Source of the DNA: Mucor racemosus
Lineage: Eukaryota > Mucoromycota > Mucoromycetes > Mucorales > Mucoraceae
Assembly (NCBI GenBank): GCA_027405735.1
Contig: JAPEHQ010000008.1
Span: 558,001 to 622,000, forward strand
Length of the DNA stretch: 64,000 nt
Direction of reading: 5' to 3'
Position numbers and translations under genes: made by a program. The notes beneath the pieces are model-generated. The model searched no databases and was not told the origin of the DNA. It saw only the letters and a program-made list of their open reading frames with translations. Positions 19,526 through 30,190 of this stretch are shown in pieces. Each line of letters opens with the position of its first letter. Within the stretch, counting starts at the first letter, position 1.

Positions 19526-20659
19526 ATGTCTCTACAAATTCCTTATGGCATGTTGCCTCAGACTAAAGAATCTATTTCACATATTTTGAAGCATCATGAA
19601 TCTTTCAAGCAAGATAGAAAATCTCGTGAATTGCCCCCACAGCCTATGATTGTAGGTGTATCTGGGTGTCAAGGAAGTGGCAAAACAACGCTTTGTGATA
19701 CTTTAGTACATCTATTAAAAGAAGCCCCTTATAATTTAAAAGTTATTAGCTTTTCATTAGATGATGTATATTTGACACACAAGGATCAAGTAAAATTGGC
19801 AGAGAAATACTCTAATAATCCACTTTATCAACAAAGAGGTCAAGCTGGATCGCATGATTTAGCATTAGCTAGCCAAACCTTACGATTACTATTAAATACC
19901 AAAACTCCAGGAGAAACTGTGCCTATTCCTGTTTATGACAAATCGTTGCATTCTGGTCAAGGTGATCGTTTGGATAAATCAGAATGGAAATATCCCATTG
20001 CACCATTTGATATCATTCTATTTGAAGGCTGGATGCTTGGATTCAAGACATTGCCCAAGAAAGAAATTAAACAGTATGTCCATTTGAAATTTGATCAAGT
20101 CGAGGTCATGAACACAGAATTAAAGAAATACGAAGATGATCTATATCCATATTTCGATATTTTTATTCATTTATCACCAGCAAAATTAGATCAAGTGTAT
20201 CAATGGAGATTGCAGCAAGAACATCACATGAAACAAACCAGAGGAGTTGATGGTTTATCAGATGAAGCGGTGAGAATGTTTGTTGAAACTTACATGCCTG
20301 CATATGAGTTGTATTTACCTAGATTGGATAAAGTGGGGTTTTATGGACAAGGTTATTTGGGTGAAAGCTTGAAGAGATATGAAGGACTAAAAAGGCTAGA
20401 TGGAGGTTATAGTCAGCCTGATAGACATTTGCGTGTTGTATTGGATCCAGACAGAAAAGTGATTGAATCAGGCACATTAAAAGAAGTTATCGTTGGTTCT
20501 CAACAAACATCAATTGCATCGAATGTAACGACAAGGAACTTTTTCACCAAGAAATTAATGTATAAATGTGCTCTTATTGGTGTTTTGGGCTTAATTGGAT
20601 ATAAACGTAATTCAATTTTGAATACATTTGTGAATTTTTCAAAGAGATTAAGCAAATAA
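19526..20659 (+). CDS. Tda10 / D-glycerate 3-kinase-like ATP-dependent kinase
   Basis: 377 aa, intronless. A P-loop GVSGCQGSGKTTL (about 44-56) is followed by SFSLDDVYLTHKD (Walker-B/substrate region), RGQAGSHD, and PVYDKSLHSGQGDR, and then ILFEGWMLGF. This set is typical of the yeast Tda10/plant GLYK kinase family. Plant GLYK phosphorylates D-glycerate; the fungal substrate is less certain. It is longer than yeast Tda10 (290 aa). The extra C-terminal part ends in a hydrophobic segment (CALIGVLGLIGY) that could be a tail anchor. Confidence 0.85.
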   Translation: MSLQIPYGMLPQTKESISHILKHHESFKQDRKSRELPPQPMIVGVSGCQGSGKTTLCDTLVHLLKEAPYNLKVISFSLDDVYLTHKDQVKLAEKYSNNPLYQQRGQAGSHDLALASQTLRLLLNTKTPGETVPIPVYDKSLHSGQGDRLDKSEWKYPIAPFDIILFEGWMLGFKTLPKKEIKQYVHLKFDQVEVMNTELKKYEDDLYPYFDIFIHLSPAKLDQVYQWRLQQEHHMKQTRGVDGLSDEAVRMFVETYMPAYELYLPRLDKVGFYGQGYLGESLKRYEGLKRLDGGYSQPDRHLRVVLDPDRKVIESGTLKEVIVGSQQTSIASNVTTRNFFTKKLMYKCALIGVLGLIGYKRNSILNTFVNFSKRLSK

Positions 20660-20827
20660 AATAAACTAAACCTTTATGAGGAGACTCAAATTATTGATGT
20701 GTAGAAAAAAAAATTTCTTTTGAAATTTACTCATTTTTCCCTTTTTCTCTCCTATAAAAAAATTTTTTTTTTTTTATTACCATAGCATTTCTTTATTAGA
20801 ATCATATAATCGCGTTAGTGTCGAATC

Positions 20828-22404
20828 ATGTCTCCTAGAGAATATATACCTGGTGATACTGTATTTGCAAAATTAAAAGGTTATCCTTGGTGGCCTGCAA
20901 GAGTAAGTTTTTCTTTTTTTTTTTCTTCTTCTTCTTCTGTAATTAATTTACCACAAATTAGATTGAAAATGATAAAGAAATACCTGCCAAGATATTAAAG
21001 CAAAAGGGCAAATCTAAAGGATTATTATATACCGTATTCTTTTATGGTTCTAGAGACTAGTAAGTATCATCGCGTTCATCATCATGGGTATTTTTTGTAT
21101 ATTGATGGATATCCCGTGGGGGGTTTGTTTTGTTTTATTAGCGGTTTCTTTGGTCCTGATTGTATTCGTCCATTTGATCGTGAAACTGTTCAACGTGATT
21201 TAAAAGACAAGAAGTTCAAGACAAAGGATTTGGAATCAGCAGTTCACCAAGCATTAGACCCTTCTATTTTGAAAGCTGAGGAAGAAGCTGAAGCTGCTGC
21301 TGATGAGGATGAAGAGGACGAAGAACAGCCAGATGGTGATGAGGATGAAGAGGAGGAACAAGAAGAAAAAATAGCAGAGGATGACGACGAAGAGGAAGAA
21401 GAGGAGGAGGCTATGGTAAAACCCAAGAGAAAGGAACGTAAAAAATCTACCCCTACCCCAACTACTACTCAGACCGTCGCTGCTGATAAGAAAAAGAAAC
21501 CATCCACATCAAAGAAACGAGCTGTCTTGAAAAAGATGACAGAGGATGAAGATGAGGAAGAGGCGGAGGATAACGAAGATGCAATGGAAACAACCCCACC
21601 CCCACCCCCACCAACACAACCTAAAAAAACAAAGGCAACTGTAAGGAAGGCTCAAAGTGAAAAGATCAAACGTGCTCGTTTAGAGCCCGAGTCAGCGACA
21701 GAAAGTGATAGAAAAAAACGAGTAAGTTTAGATATAAATCAGCGTATGTATGTCAATTATTGAAAATTGGTTTTTTTTTATCAATTAGCGCAAGTCGCTG
21801 TCGACAGAACAGGAGGAGGATAATCATACCAAAAGGGAATCTTCAACAGTGTCTCGTAAATCTGAAGAACCAAACAACCACAATGCGATTGGTCATATTG
21901 AAAAACAAGAGGATTTGGACGTTTTCAAGAAGACCCCCGAATATAAAAAGATTTATCATATTAGACATAAACTTCAAAAATTAGTTTATGAAAAGAAGCC
22001 TGTAAGTAATTGGTTGAATGAAGAGTCAAAAGAAAAAAAAAAAAAAAAAAAAAAAGAAAGAAAGAAAACGAGTTATTTATTCAAATTAATAGGGTGAAAT
22101 TCAAAGAGATGACTTTGCTAGAGTTTCACAAGTTGTCAAAGAGATCGAGGATTCACAAATGACATATGATTTGTTAAGGGTAATATAGGAATTTGAAAGC
22201 ATTTATATAAAGATACTAATATATTTGGGGTTTGAATAGTATACCAAGATTGGAAAAGTTGTTAAATTTGCTTGTTCGTATGATTATGGCGAGGACGAAC
22301 ACAAGATTAATCATCGCTGCCAACAATTGATGAAAAATTGGAAGTCGTTAATTATCCCTGAAACCCGTAGTGCATCTGCAGAGCAGCATGAACAACAATC
22401 ATAA
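20828..22404 (+). CDS. PWWP-domain protein with LEDGF/TFIIS-N-like domain
   Basis: Six exons: 20828-20902, 20962-21059, 21142-21721, 21789-22001, 22093-22179, 22240-22404 (1218 nt, 405 aa). Exons 1-3 encode a PWWP domain (PGDTVFAKLKGYPWWPAR, then VFFYGSRDYGFFGP), which reads methylated histone H3 on nucleosomes. A long acidic stretch and a basic Lys-rich/proline-rich linker follow (about 100-250). Exons 4-6 encode a helical domain (KIYHIRHKLQKLVYEK; VVKEIEDSQMTYDLLR; TKIGKVVKFAC). It resembles the integrase-binding/TFIIS N-terminal domain of LEDGF/HDGF proteins. Intron 4 holds a long A-tract near 22029-22052. Confidence 0.88.
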
Positions 22405-24703
22405 TATATAAATTCATTTTCTCTTTATACACACATAACAAAAGGCAACGAAAAAGCTTCTCGATTTAATTCTTATATGCGAACTAGAGGGCAAAAAACT
22501 TTTCCCTTACTATTATCCTATGGTTTATGATTTGTTGCTATTATTCGCATGTGAAACTCTTTTTATTTTCTTTCCCCAACTCTTTCTCTCTATTTCCCCC
22601 CCTTTTTTTATTATTGGAACGTATATGCATCATATATATATATAAACAATATTATTATATTTATATAAAATACATCCATTGGGTTGATATCATCACAAAA
22701 AATCTGAAATTTCATACAACAAAAGCTTAATTTTTTAAAATTCAGCGGCCAGCCAAATCCTTACGATGGGTCGTCGAAATTATTGAATTTCAAAAAAATT
22801 GTGATTTCTCCATCAAAAATTAAGATATAATTGTGATCTTAGGCCCTAAATGTAGCTATAATATTAGGCTATTAATATAGACGTTTAATATTTGAGTATT
22901 CTGACAAAAAATAGACTTTTGGGCAAAAAATTGTTTTAGACAAATTTGAAATTTGCGAATTTTTTTTGCAGAAAAAGCGTAGGCTAAGTTATAAAATTAA
23001 ATTAAGCGTAAAATTATACACAAAAAACTTTAGAGCAGCAATGTATGTTTACTATTCATTTCTCTGCTTAATGTTTGAAAAACTGTTTATTTGTGAAAAT
23101 GGATAAAAAAATGAGGCAATTTTTTTTACAATAATTCAATCACCGAAACTTGCTTATTTTGAGATTTAAGCCATTTTGTTGCTTTTTGAAGAGTTTTATA
23201 AAGGCGTTTTGATAGATAAATATACTTTCCAAAGCATACCAATAAAACCAAAACACATGAAAAATACGCTACTATTTTTTAACCTATAATAAATCAAAAT
23301 TTTATGATCAAATTCTTTACATTTTGAAAAGGTATGTAAATCAGCAAATTTTTCTTGATCCTTGCAAAAAAAAAAAAAAAAAAAAAAATGCTTTTATTTG
23401 CTTTTTAGTAAAGTTTTACTCAATGCAATTCATCAAGAATGATAAATTCTGATCCAGAATTCAAATATTAATTGAAGAAAAAGACAGGATTATAATTATC
23501 ATTGTCAGCTCAAAATTCAGGAACGCTGCTCAATCTTGTTAAACTAGCATTATTGCTGCTTCATGATTAAGCGTATGCATTGAAATATATTTCAGTTCGA
23601 TGAAACCCCATCAATATCCAATTGAAAAAAATACTTTGCGACAAGGAAATGCAAGATCAAGGCTTTAGCAATTGCCATATTTGTCAATAAATATGGGTGA
23701 TGAAAATCATACAATACCCAATGATCTTCCTTTCTATGCCAAATAAGATACAGATCCGAATTAACGATGAGAACAAAATCTACAAAAGATAGAACAATTA
23801 TTTGAGCACAAGTGTTTTGGACTACTGGTATCGTTTTAACATCTTGTTTCTATCATTTCCTTAAACTTTCAGGAGGCAAGAGATTCCAAACATTTTATAT
23901 TTAAGGATATATATTGAATAGGCGAATGACTCATGGCAATCTTTATCAAAAAAAAAAAAAAAAAAAATAATGTTCATCTTGTACAAGCTTACTACCAACC
24001 TGATTGCGTTTGACAAACTTTATTTCCATTGAATATGGAAACCTATAATCGGATTTAAGGATGTGATTATTTAAAGTTGTCGAATTGTAAGCTTTCTGGT
24101 TGAAAGGAATGCATGTGGAGATTATTGATTTCTATAAGCGTTGAACACAAGATCACAAATTGGTACCATAAGCACTTGTCAGCCAACATTCTTATACGCA
24201 CAAGCAGCAAAAAAAACGGTAGTCGCATAATGTCTTAGCCGTTTGCCGCCGTAGTATAGCGTACCATATTTTGATGATTGAATTTGTTGGTAACATTAAA
24301 CCTCTGTATCTCCGCATTAAAAAAGAATATTGGTTAAAAGTGGGGTAAGATCAAGTATTGAAAAGATTAACCAACCAAAGTGATGTGCTTTTGCTTTGAT
24401 TTTCAAATTTGTTTGACATTATTTGGCCCATAGAAAAGCTTGATTACCAAATATTCTAATGATTATTAATGTTCTTTAGTAATATATTCCTTATTTGACT
24501 CCTTATATTTTTCTTCTTATTTATAAATCAACCCGAGGAGCCATATTTCTGTGTTACAATCGGAATGGCTTTATATTTTTTGCCATTGTTTACGAGCCAT
24601 AAAAATGATTTCACCACTGTTGAATGTTCCTTATACTTTTTGATCCAATCGTAGTCAAGATTTTTCGGAAACGGATAACAGTTTAGACAGAAGCTGAAAA
24701 TCT
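22405..24703. other. 2.3-kb gene-free, AT-rich region
   Basis: No ORF of substance on either strand. It contains three long A-tracts (about 23366-23388, 23949-23967 and shorter ones) and a GC-richer block at 22745-22790 (CGGCCAGCCAAATCCTTACG, then ATGGGTCGTCG). That block looks like a transposon end or repeat fragment but has no second copy in the window. Confidence 0.5.
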
Positions 24704-24736
24704 AAATGCTCCAGAGTATAAATACTTGGAGCATTT
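24704..24736 (+). promoter_or_regulatory. TATA box inside a perfect inverted repeat
   Basis: TATAAATA at 24717-24724 lies in the 13-base loop between AAATGCTCCA (24704-24713) and TGGAGCATTT (24727-24736). It is 83 bp before the ATG of the small gene at 24807, a normal TATA-to-ATG distance for a short leader. Confidence 0.75.
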
Positions 24737-24806
24737 ACTACCAAATATTGAAAAAATCTTTAAATACACATTTATATTTTACAAACAATATTCAACTACT
24801 ACAACA

Positions 24807-25067
24807 ATGGGTTTCATGAAAAATTTCTTCCACAAGGATACATCTAATGTCTCCACACCTGTTACTTCAAATGCTGCTACACCTATTACATCTCCTGCCA
24901 GTTCTTTGAAAGATATCGATGCCACTGTAAAGCCCATCGTTGATAGATACCACAATGATCCCATGCGTACAAGCAAGAAGCCTGATACTATTGGAAGCTT
25001 TTTTGATCCTATGGGTGGTCATGGTAGCTACTCAGTTAGCACGGATGTTACCAACACTGGTGCCTAA
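24807..25067 (+). CDS. Small Ser/Thr-rich orphan protein
   Basis: 86 aa, intronless. I chose ATG 24807 (ACAACAATGG context) rather than an upstream in-frame ATG at 24726, because the upstream one overlaps the TATA/hairpin promoter. The N-terminus GFMKNFFHKD is amphipathic, a Ser/Thr/Ala/Pro-rich segment follows (about 12-35), and the C-terminal half has a charged stretch and GSFFDPMGGHGSY. No family recognised. The strong TATA box and short leader suggest a regulated or highly expressed gene. Confidence 0.6.
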   Translation: MGFMKNFFHKDTSNVSTPVTSNAATPITSPASSLKDIDATVKPIVDRYHNDPMRTSKKPDTIGSFFDPMGGHGSYSVSTDVTNTGA

Positions 25068-26344
25068 TTAATAGACCATCTCTAATCTCACCAAACATTT
25101 CTAAACATCATTCTATATACCATAATTACCTTTATATAATAATATAATATTACATTTCTTTATTATTACTTCATTTCATATTATAACATTTTATTTCATA
25201 TTCACAATAAAATAATACTATAAATTATAAAAGACTATCGTTACCTTATGTATTCACAACAGTTTTTTCCTCTGAAAGTTATGATAATCTATAAACACAT
25301 GCAGTAAACTGCAATCATATAAGGTAAATGTCGAGGTTGGTACCGTTTGCGAATGAATATACGATCCATATAACAATATTGAAATATCAGTTTACACATA
25401 GATACAAAACATATGTTTATGAGAATGTGCGAGGCGTCTACCCTAAGTGATGTATTGGTCCAAATCCGCTTTTCTTTGTATGTAGGAGTAATAAACATGC
25501 TAGGGTGCAAGGGATCATTGTTTTGATGGAGACCAACCACGAGAATTTTCGAAAATTCTTAATCATTTAGGCGAATATAGTGTGTAGTATAAAATTTTCG
25601 TATAAAAACCTATCTAACCTTTAACTACCTTTTGACTGATATATCTCCAAATATAGTCAATCTTCTAAGCATATGTTTGTTTATAGATTATATGCTGCTT
25701 TCTTAAAAGAGTACGCCTTATTTCAAATGAAATCGCTCTTCATACATTTATTCGTCTATTAACTGCTACTGTCAATCTACAGGCAAGCAAACTTTTATTT
25801 AAGTTTCGACTTGCTTTGTAGAAAGCTTTCATAGTTTATGAGTTGGAAAAATTTAAGAGATGCAGACATTCGACTATACTCTATTTCCCTATGCTCAAAT
25901 AGCTTCCACTGTTTATTTGTGATGCTGCTTGAAAATATTGTACATATCAAAGAAATCATGAGAAAATACCTGAGATGCTACTAGACAACAAGATAAAGCT
26001 ACTCTAATCAAATATCTGCCATAAAAAATAATCTATGATAGGTTTACAACAATAAAACACCACAAAAATTATGGATTATTGTTATATGATAAGCTCAAAT
26101 TGTGTCAACATAAAATTTGCTATTCAATAATCATGTCCCAGATATACAGGTTCAAGTCCAAAGATCATAAATCAAAAATCTATATTTTTTTTTTTTTGAA
26201 AATTAGAAAAGTGTCTTGTTGAGAATGTTGTCTATCACTTGTTTTATCATTAATTACTGACCATTCAATAAAATAACAACTCACTCAAGGAGCAATGATT
26301 TACGACTTTCAGGTATTTATGTGCTTTCAATTATTTAAATCAAT
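25068..26344. other. Gene-free AT-rich region
   Basis: Terminator-side AATAAA at about 25207 belongs to the small gene. The rest has only short, low-complexity ORFs and no repeat shared with the arms that I could find. Confidence 0.5.
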
Positions 26345-26539
26345 ACAATTAACAATACACCCAGAGGATGTATTTATATACTTTTCGTTATAACTATTAC
26401 ATAGAATCACTATCCAAGATCATTAAATCAATTAACTAGGACGCAAATAAATCAACGTGGATGCACGTTGATATACTATAATACCGAATATTGACCAAAT
26501 TCATGAATTTGCAACCTAAGATATAACATTGACATAACA
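26345..26539 (-). repeat. Solo LTR fragment (family 1)
   Basis: Related to the LTRs at 46054-46298 and 32132-32357. On the minus strand it starts TGTTATGTCAATG and carries the TATAAATACATCC-like core (seen on plus as GGATGTATTTATATAC near 26365). The end that should carry CATTTCA is missing, so it is truncated. No target duplication was found. Confidence 0.7.
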
Positions 26540-27730
26540 ACACAGTTGGTTGTAGAAGTTGCCCTTTGAGATCAGCATGTCAAAGATGCGCGTCTATTAT
26601 CATGTAAAGTTGGAATTTATTAGGGTCAAAATTCATCGAGAGAGGGTTTTTTGTTGTCAGTTTCTTACGGTTGTAAAAAGTAGTTTTTTCAGATGGGTTT
26701 CAAATAGTTTTCGAATGTTTTTGCCCAATAATGACATACTGAGTCAAACTATGTAAAATATCCAAGGAAGATGTGCCTTCACTCTATAGGTCGTTTATAT
26801 CTCTTAGAAAATAGAAATAATAATACCAGAATATAAGTGTACTGGCCAAACATTGACCAAGATGGACCTAAAATTGATTATAAAAAATTGAGCAACTAAA
26901 CTGAGGTACTAATTTTTTGTATTCACAGGGTAGACCCAACTTTAAGCTACACTGCATTTTTTGTTTCAGTAAAAAATATTGATTTTTCGTCGAGATAATC
27001 AAAATAACAGTTCATATCACAGCTTGAACCCTATGGTAACGGGGTTCCAAAATTGATTTGCAAAAAAAAAAGAACGAAAAATGAACGAAAAACGATTCAA
27101 AAAATAAAATCGCTTGAATGCTCATGAACTGTAAAGTAAGTCGACCTAGTGCATTAAATGGTTTTTGTACAGTTTTGGATTCTGCATTCATTTAAATAAA
27201 ATTAAGACAAACATTTTACATTAAATTTTGCGTAAAATGCAATTGAAATTTTGGAGGTTTTTTGATGATACAAACCACCTTTTATAAGCATATTTTAAAT
27301 TTAAATAATGGAAATAATGCGCAAAAAAATTATCTACTGATCGAGCCATTACTGAGCCTTCTAGCTACATTTTTCGTTGAGAAAACGAGATTCTTGTCGA
27401 TTTTTTTTCAAATTCAGAATTCGGGATGAGGGTATACAAGGGGAAAGTTGAGACTGGAATGAGGGTATCCCTTTGTACACATTTTTGAGGATATCTCCAC
27501 GAAAAATCAATATTTTGAAAACAACTAAATTGGGTCCGAGAGAGCTCAACAAGGTCCAAGATATGAATGTAAAAAAAACGTTACTCAATTTAACGAATTT
27601 TTTGAAATTTACTACAGAAATGTCAAAAAAATGAGAAAAAAATAAAAGTACTCAAAATTTTTTTGTACTGAATTATGTTATAAAGCACTTTAAAACAAGT
27701 AAGTTTTATTATTAGAATGTGTTAGTGTAT
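26540..27730 (+). repeat. Element A copy 1 (outer, left arm)
   Basis: Shares about 1.1 kb with copies 2-5. It includes the conserved block CTATGGTAACGGGGTTCC (27031-27048), the AACGAAAAATGAACGAAAAA block and AAGTAAGTCGACCTAG. It is the most diverged on its left side and leaves the shared sequence at about 27690-27730. No ORF of meaning. Confidence 0.8.
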
Positions 27731-28017
27731 CTTAATTTTTTGCAGAAATATTAAGATTCAAATTTTGAATTTTTCAAGTAGAGGAAGGCAGGTTTCTTTT
27801 TGAAATTTGTACTTTAGTCTTTCAAAAACAGCTGCTAACTAATAAGACCAAGCTGTATTATTTATACTTTTGCTGCGCATTACGAACAGCTTCAAAAATT
27901 AATTTCGAACATTATTTGATTCTATAAAACTTTCCAAACAATATCTGAAACAACCCATATAAAATAATTTAAAACGATGCTCATTTTCGTTGTTTTCCCA
28001 TTTCCACAGCAATTTGA

Positions 28018-28235
28018 GGGGGCTGAACCTTTTGTAATTACGTGGATCAACACTAGAAGTGCCTACCATTGCAACGAGAGCTCCTCCTTTGGATGTATAT
28101 TTGGCGAGAACAACTGTGGCGCTTACTGACCTTAGTAGACGTAAAATTAATAGCGGGTAACCAGCTTATTATTGTTCAAACTTACCGAATGCACAATGAC
28201 CAATGGAAGCTGGAACCCGAGGTATTTTTAGTACT
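28018..28235 (-). pseudogene. Unidentified two-exon gene fragment (left arm)
   Basis: On the minus strand an exon-like piece (ending ...CGGGTTCCAGCTTCC, then GCATTCG at 28186) is followed by GTAAGT...CAG (28126-28185, 60 nt) and a second exon reading VSATVVLAKYTSKGG, then MVGTSSVDPRNYKR. The right arm carries the same pair at about 47822-48055. The two differ by two 3-nt indels that keep the frame. Family not recognised. Confidence 0.5.
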
Positions 28236-28848
28236 TATTTATACAGTATCTATATAGTATCCATGAAAAGCGGCAACTTGCTTGGATCAGTATTCATAAT
28301 GTGGATATATTACTGGAATCATGCTTCGATAATGATTTAATAGTAGCATGATGATATAGACACATGGAATATAGTGGCTTTATTTGATTTGCATGTAAAA
28401 TATCATGATTTGACAGATGTTCTAAATTGGTAATTCAATAATTCTAATTCTGGTGGATCACATAGAGTTCATGGGTCTTTTTTAATCATAATGGTTACAT
28501 GATTAGATCCACATTATGTTGATTTACCTTTAGCTATAAGCTGTTAGGATCGAAGCTCGGTAGAAGGCTTATATCAGTATGAATCAGCATATATCATTTT
28601 GTAGTTTAGTGCCCATTATTCATTCCAGCTGTACTTTAATTGAGAATCAGATGGAATGAAAATCAATATAATAGATAACTATATACATATTCCTAATTAT
28701 TTAAAACAAGCCGAGCTTTTTCAAGGCTCGTTATAAATGTTAGACAAGCTTTTTATGCAGCGATTAATGTTGTATTTGCATATATAAATATACCTAAAAT
28801 CGTAGTTTAAACATGACAATAAACTATGCTTTAACATATTTAGAATAT

Positions 28849-29795
28849 GTGCCATATGAACACTGTGAATGATTACCCTGATAATCACATAAGCTAAGTT
28901 CTGACAATCTAGACTTACAATGAAAGATAGAAACTAAAGAATATTAATAATTAGTGTTGCCAAGTGCAATTAAAAGCTTTAGACTAATCATCTATATCAT
29001 CTGAATATAATTACATTAGCATAAATCAGGATTGACACTAAAATTTAGTATTAGAACGTTGTTCTAGACAGGTGTGTAAGCAATTCTTAAATCAAATATA
29101 AATAGCAGTAGACATTCACCCTTCATTTGATTCCCCCATCTCGTTTTTATATTTAATAAAGATTGACCAATTCTCACGTACTCATCTTCCTTTATTATAT
29201 ACATTTCAACATTTTTTTACGTGAATTATATCATGTCAAACTCCTCTCAAAACAAACAATTTACTTTTGGTATCTCAACAGATTTACCTAAACAACAACA
29301 TCGAGAACAAGAAAATGTTCCCATGGAAGAATTAAATGAGCCGATCACGGTGATTCCAGTTGATGAAGACGAAGAGAAAAGCGGCTCTTCTTTCTCTGCT
29401 TTAATTCTTTTGTGAAGACTCCAAAAAAACTCGCCATAGTAAAGGACCTACCTAAAACTAAAATTTTGAGTGATGACATGAAAGACACTGCGGATGCATT
29501 TGTAACAGTAGACCAATACTTCAAAACCTTTGAAAGAACTTTCAACGTGCAGAACATTGAATTGGCAGATAACTGGAAAGATAACCTGGCAAACGTAATT
29601 GGGATGGACCATGCTGATTGGTATGCTAATACAATTGAAGCCGATCAAACAATGAGCTATATAAAAGCCAAAGCCTTGATCGTGGACCATGTCGAATCCC
29701 CCGCTAAAGCAATTAACATGTTCAATAAACTCGTGCTCTCAATAACATTCTAGTCGATGATGATGATGTGCAAAGTCTCCCAAATATACCTGATA
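28849..29795 (+). mobile_element. LTR-retroelement remnant inserted in left arm only (LTR family 2)
   Basis: At this point the right arm runs straight through (TTTAGAAT then ACTAAGTATCTTCC in minus orientation), so this is an insertion here or a deletion there. It begins TGTGCCATATG and has an LTR-like region to about 29209 (AATAAAGATTGACC, then CACGTACTCATCTTCC, ending ...TTTCAACA). A gag-like frame follows. The LTR end recurs, minus orientation, at 62023-62075. No pol region and no second LTR, so it is truncated. Confidence 0.65.
29233..29753 (+). pseudogene. gag-like ORF of LTR retroelement, frameshifted
   Basis: ATG 29233 opens a 60-codon frame (MSNSSQNKQFTFGIS...) that stops at 29413-29415. 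The neighbouring frame continues with KTPKKLAIVKDLPKTK, then FKTFERTFNVQNIEL, then NWKDNLANVIGMDHADWY. These alpha-helical, Trp-spaced blocks resemble the capsid part of Ty3/copia-type Gag. The two parts would join by one frameshift near 29400. No zinc knuckle, protease or RT follows; right-arm-like sequence resumes at about 29795. Confidence 0.6.
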
Positions 29796-29989
29796 TCTTC
29801 CATCAATTAGCCGGCTATTTCGTATTCACCACTTTTGATGCTTTTTCATACTACGGCCGACCTGTGATGCACAAGATAATTTCGTTATGCCCAGGTGGGC
29901 TGCACATTATAGTCTGAGCTGTCGTGCCCACTGAATATGGCTAAAAAGATAATAACATGCACATGGGCGCAACAAAAGAAACTGCAAAC

Positions 29990-30190
29990 GAGCATACACT
30001 CTAAGCCTGTATGTGCAAAATTATAGATTCTGCCCGTGTGCATGATAGTAATTCCATGTGTGCATAATAGTAGAATTGCTCACAAGCATATCATTATCCC
30101 TATCTGTGCATAATAATAAAATCTGACCATGAGCATAATGAGCTGATTGTATGGGCACAAATTGGTTTGTACATGAGCATCGTGCCGTTC
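29990..30190. repeat. Degenerate tandem repeat, 22-26 bp period
   Basis: Successive units begin with TGTGCAT/GAGCAT/GGGCAC (for example TGTGCATGATAGTAATTCC, TGTGCATAATAGTAGAATT, TGTGCATAATAATAAAATC, GAGCATAATGAGCTG). The mirror block is at about 46850-47050 in the right arm. Related words occur near 62100-62200. Confidence 0.6.

Noticed and set aside
28849..29220. Complete LTR retrotransposon with paired LTRs
   Set aside because: Only one LTR-like region and a gag fragment are present; no RT, protease or second LTR.
29990..30190. CRISPR-like spacing of repeated words
   Set aside because: Units are degenerate, period is too short and variable, and the organism is a eukaryote.
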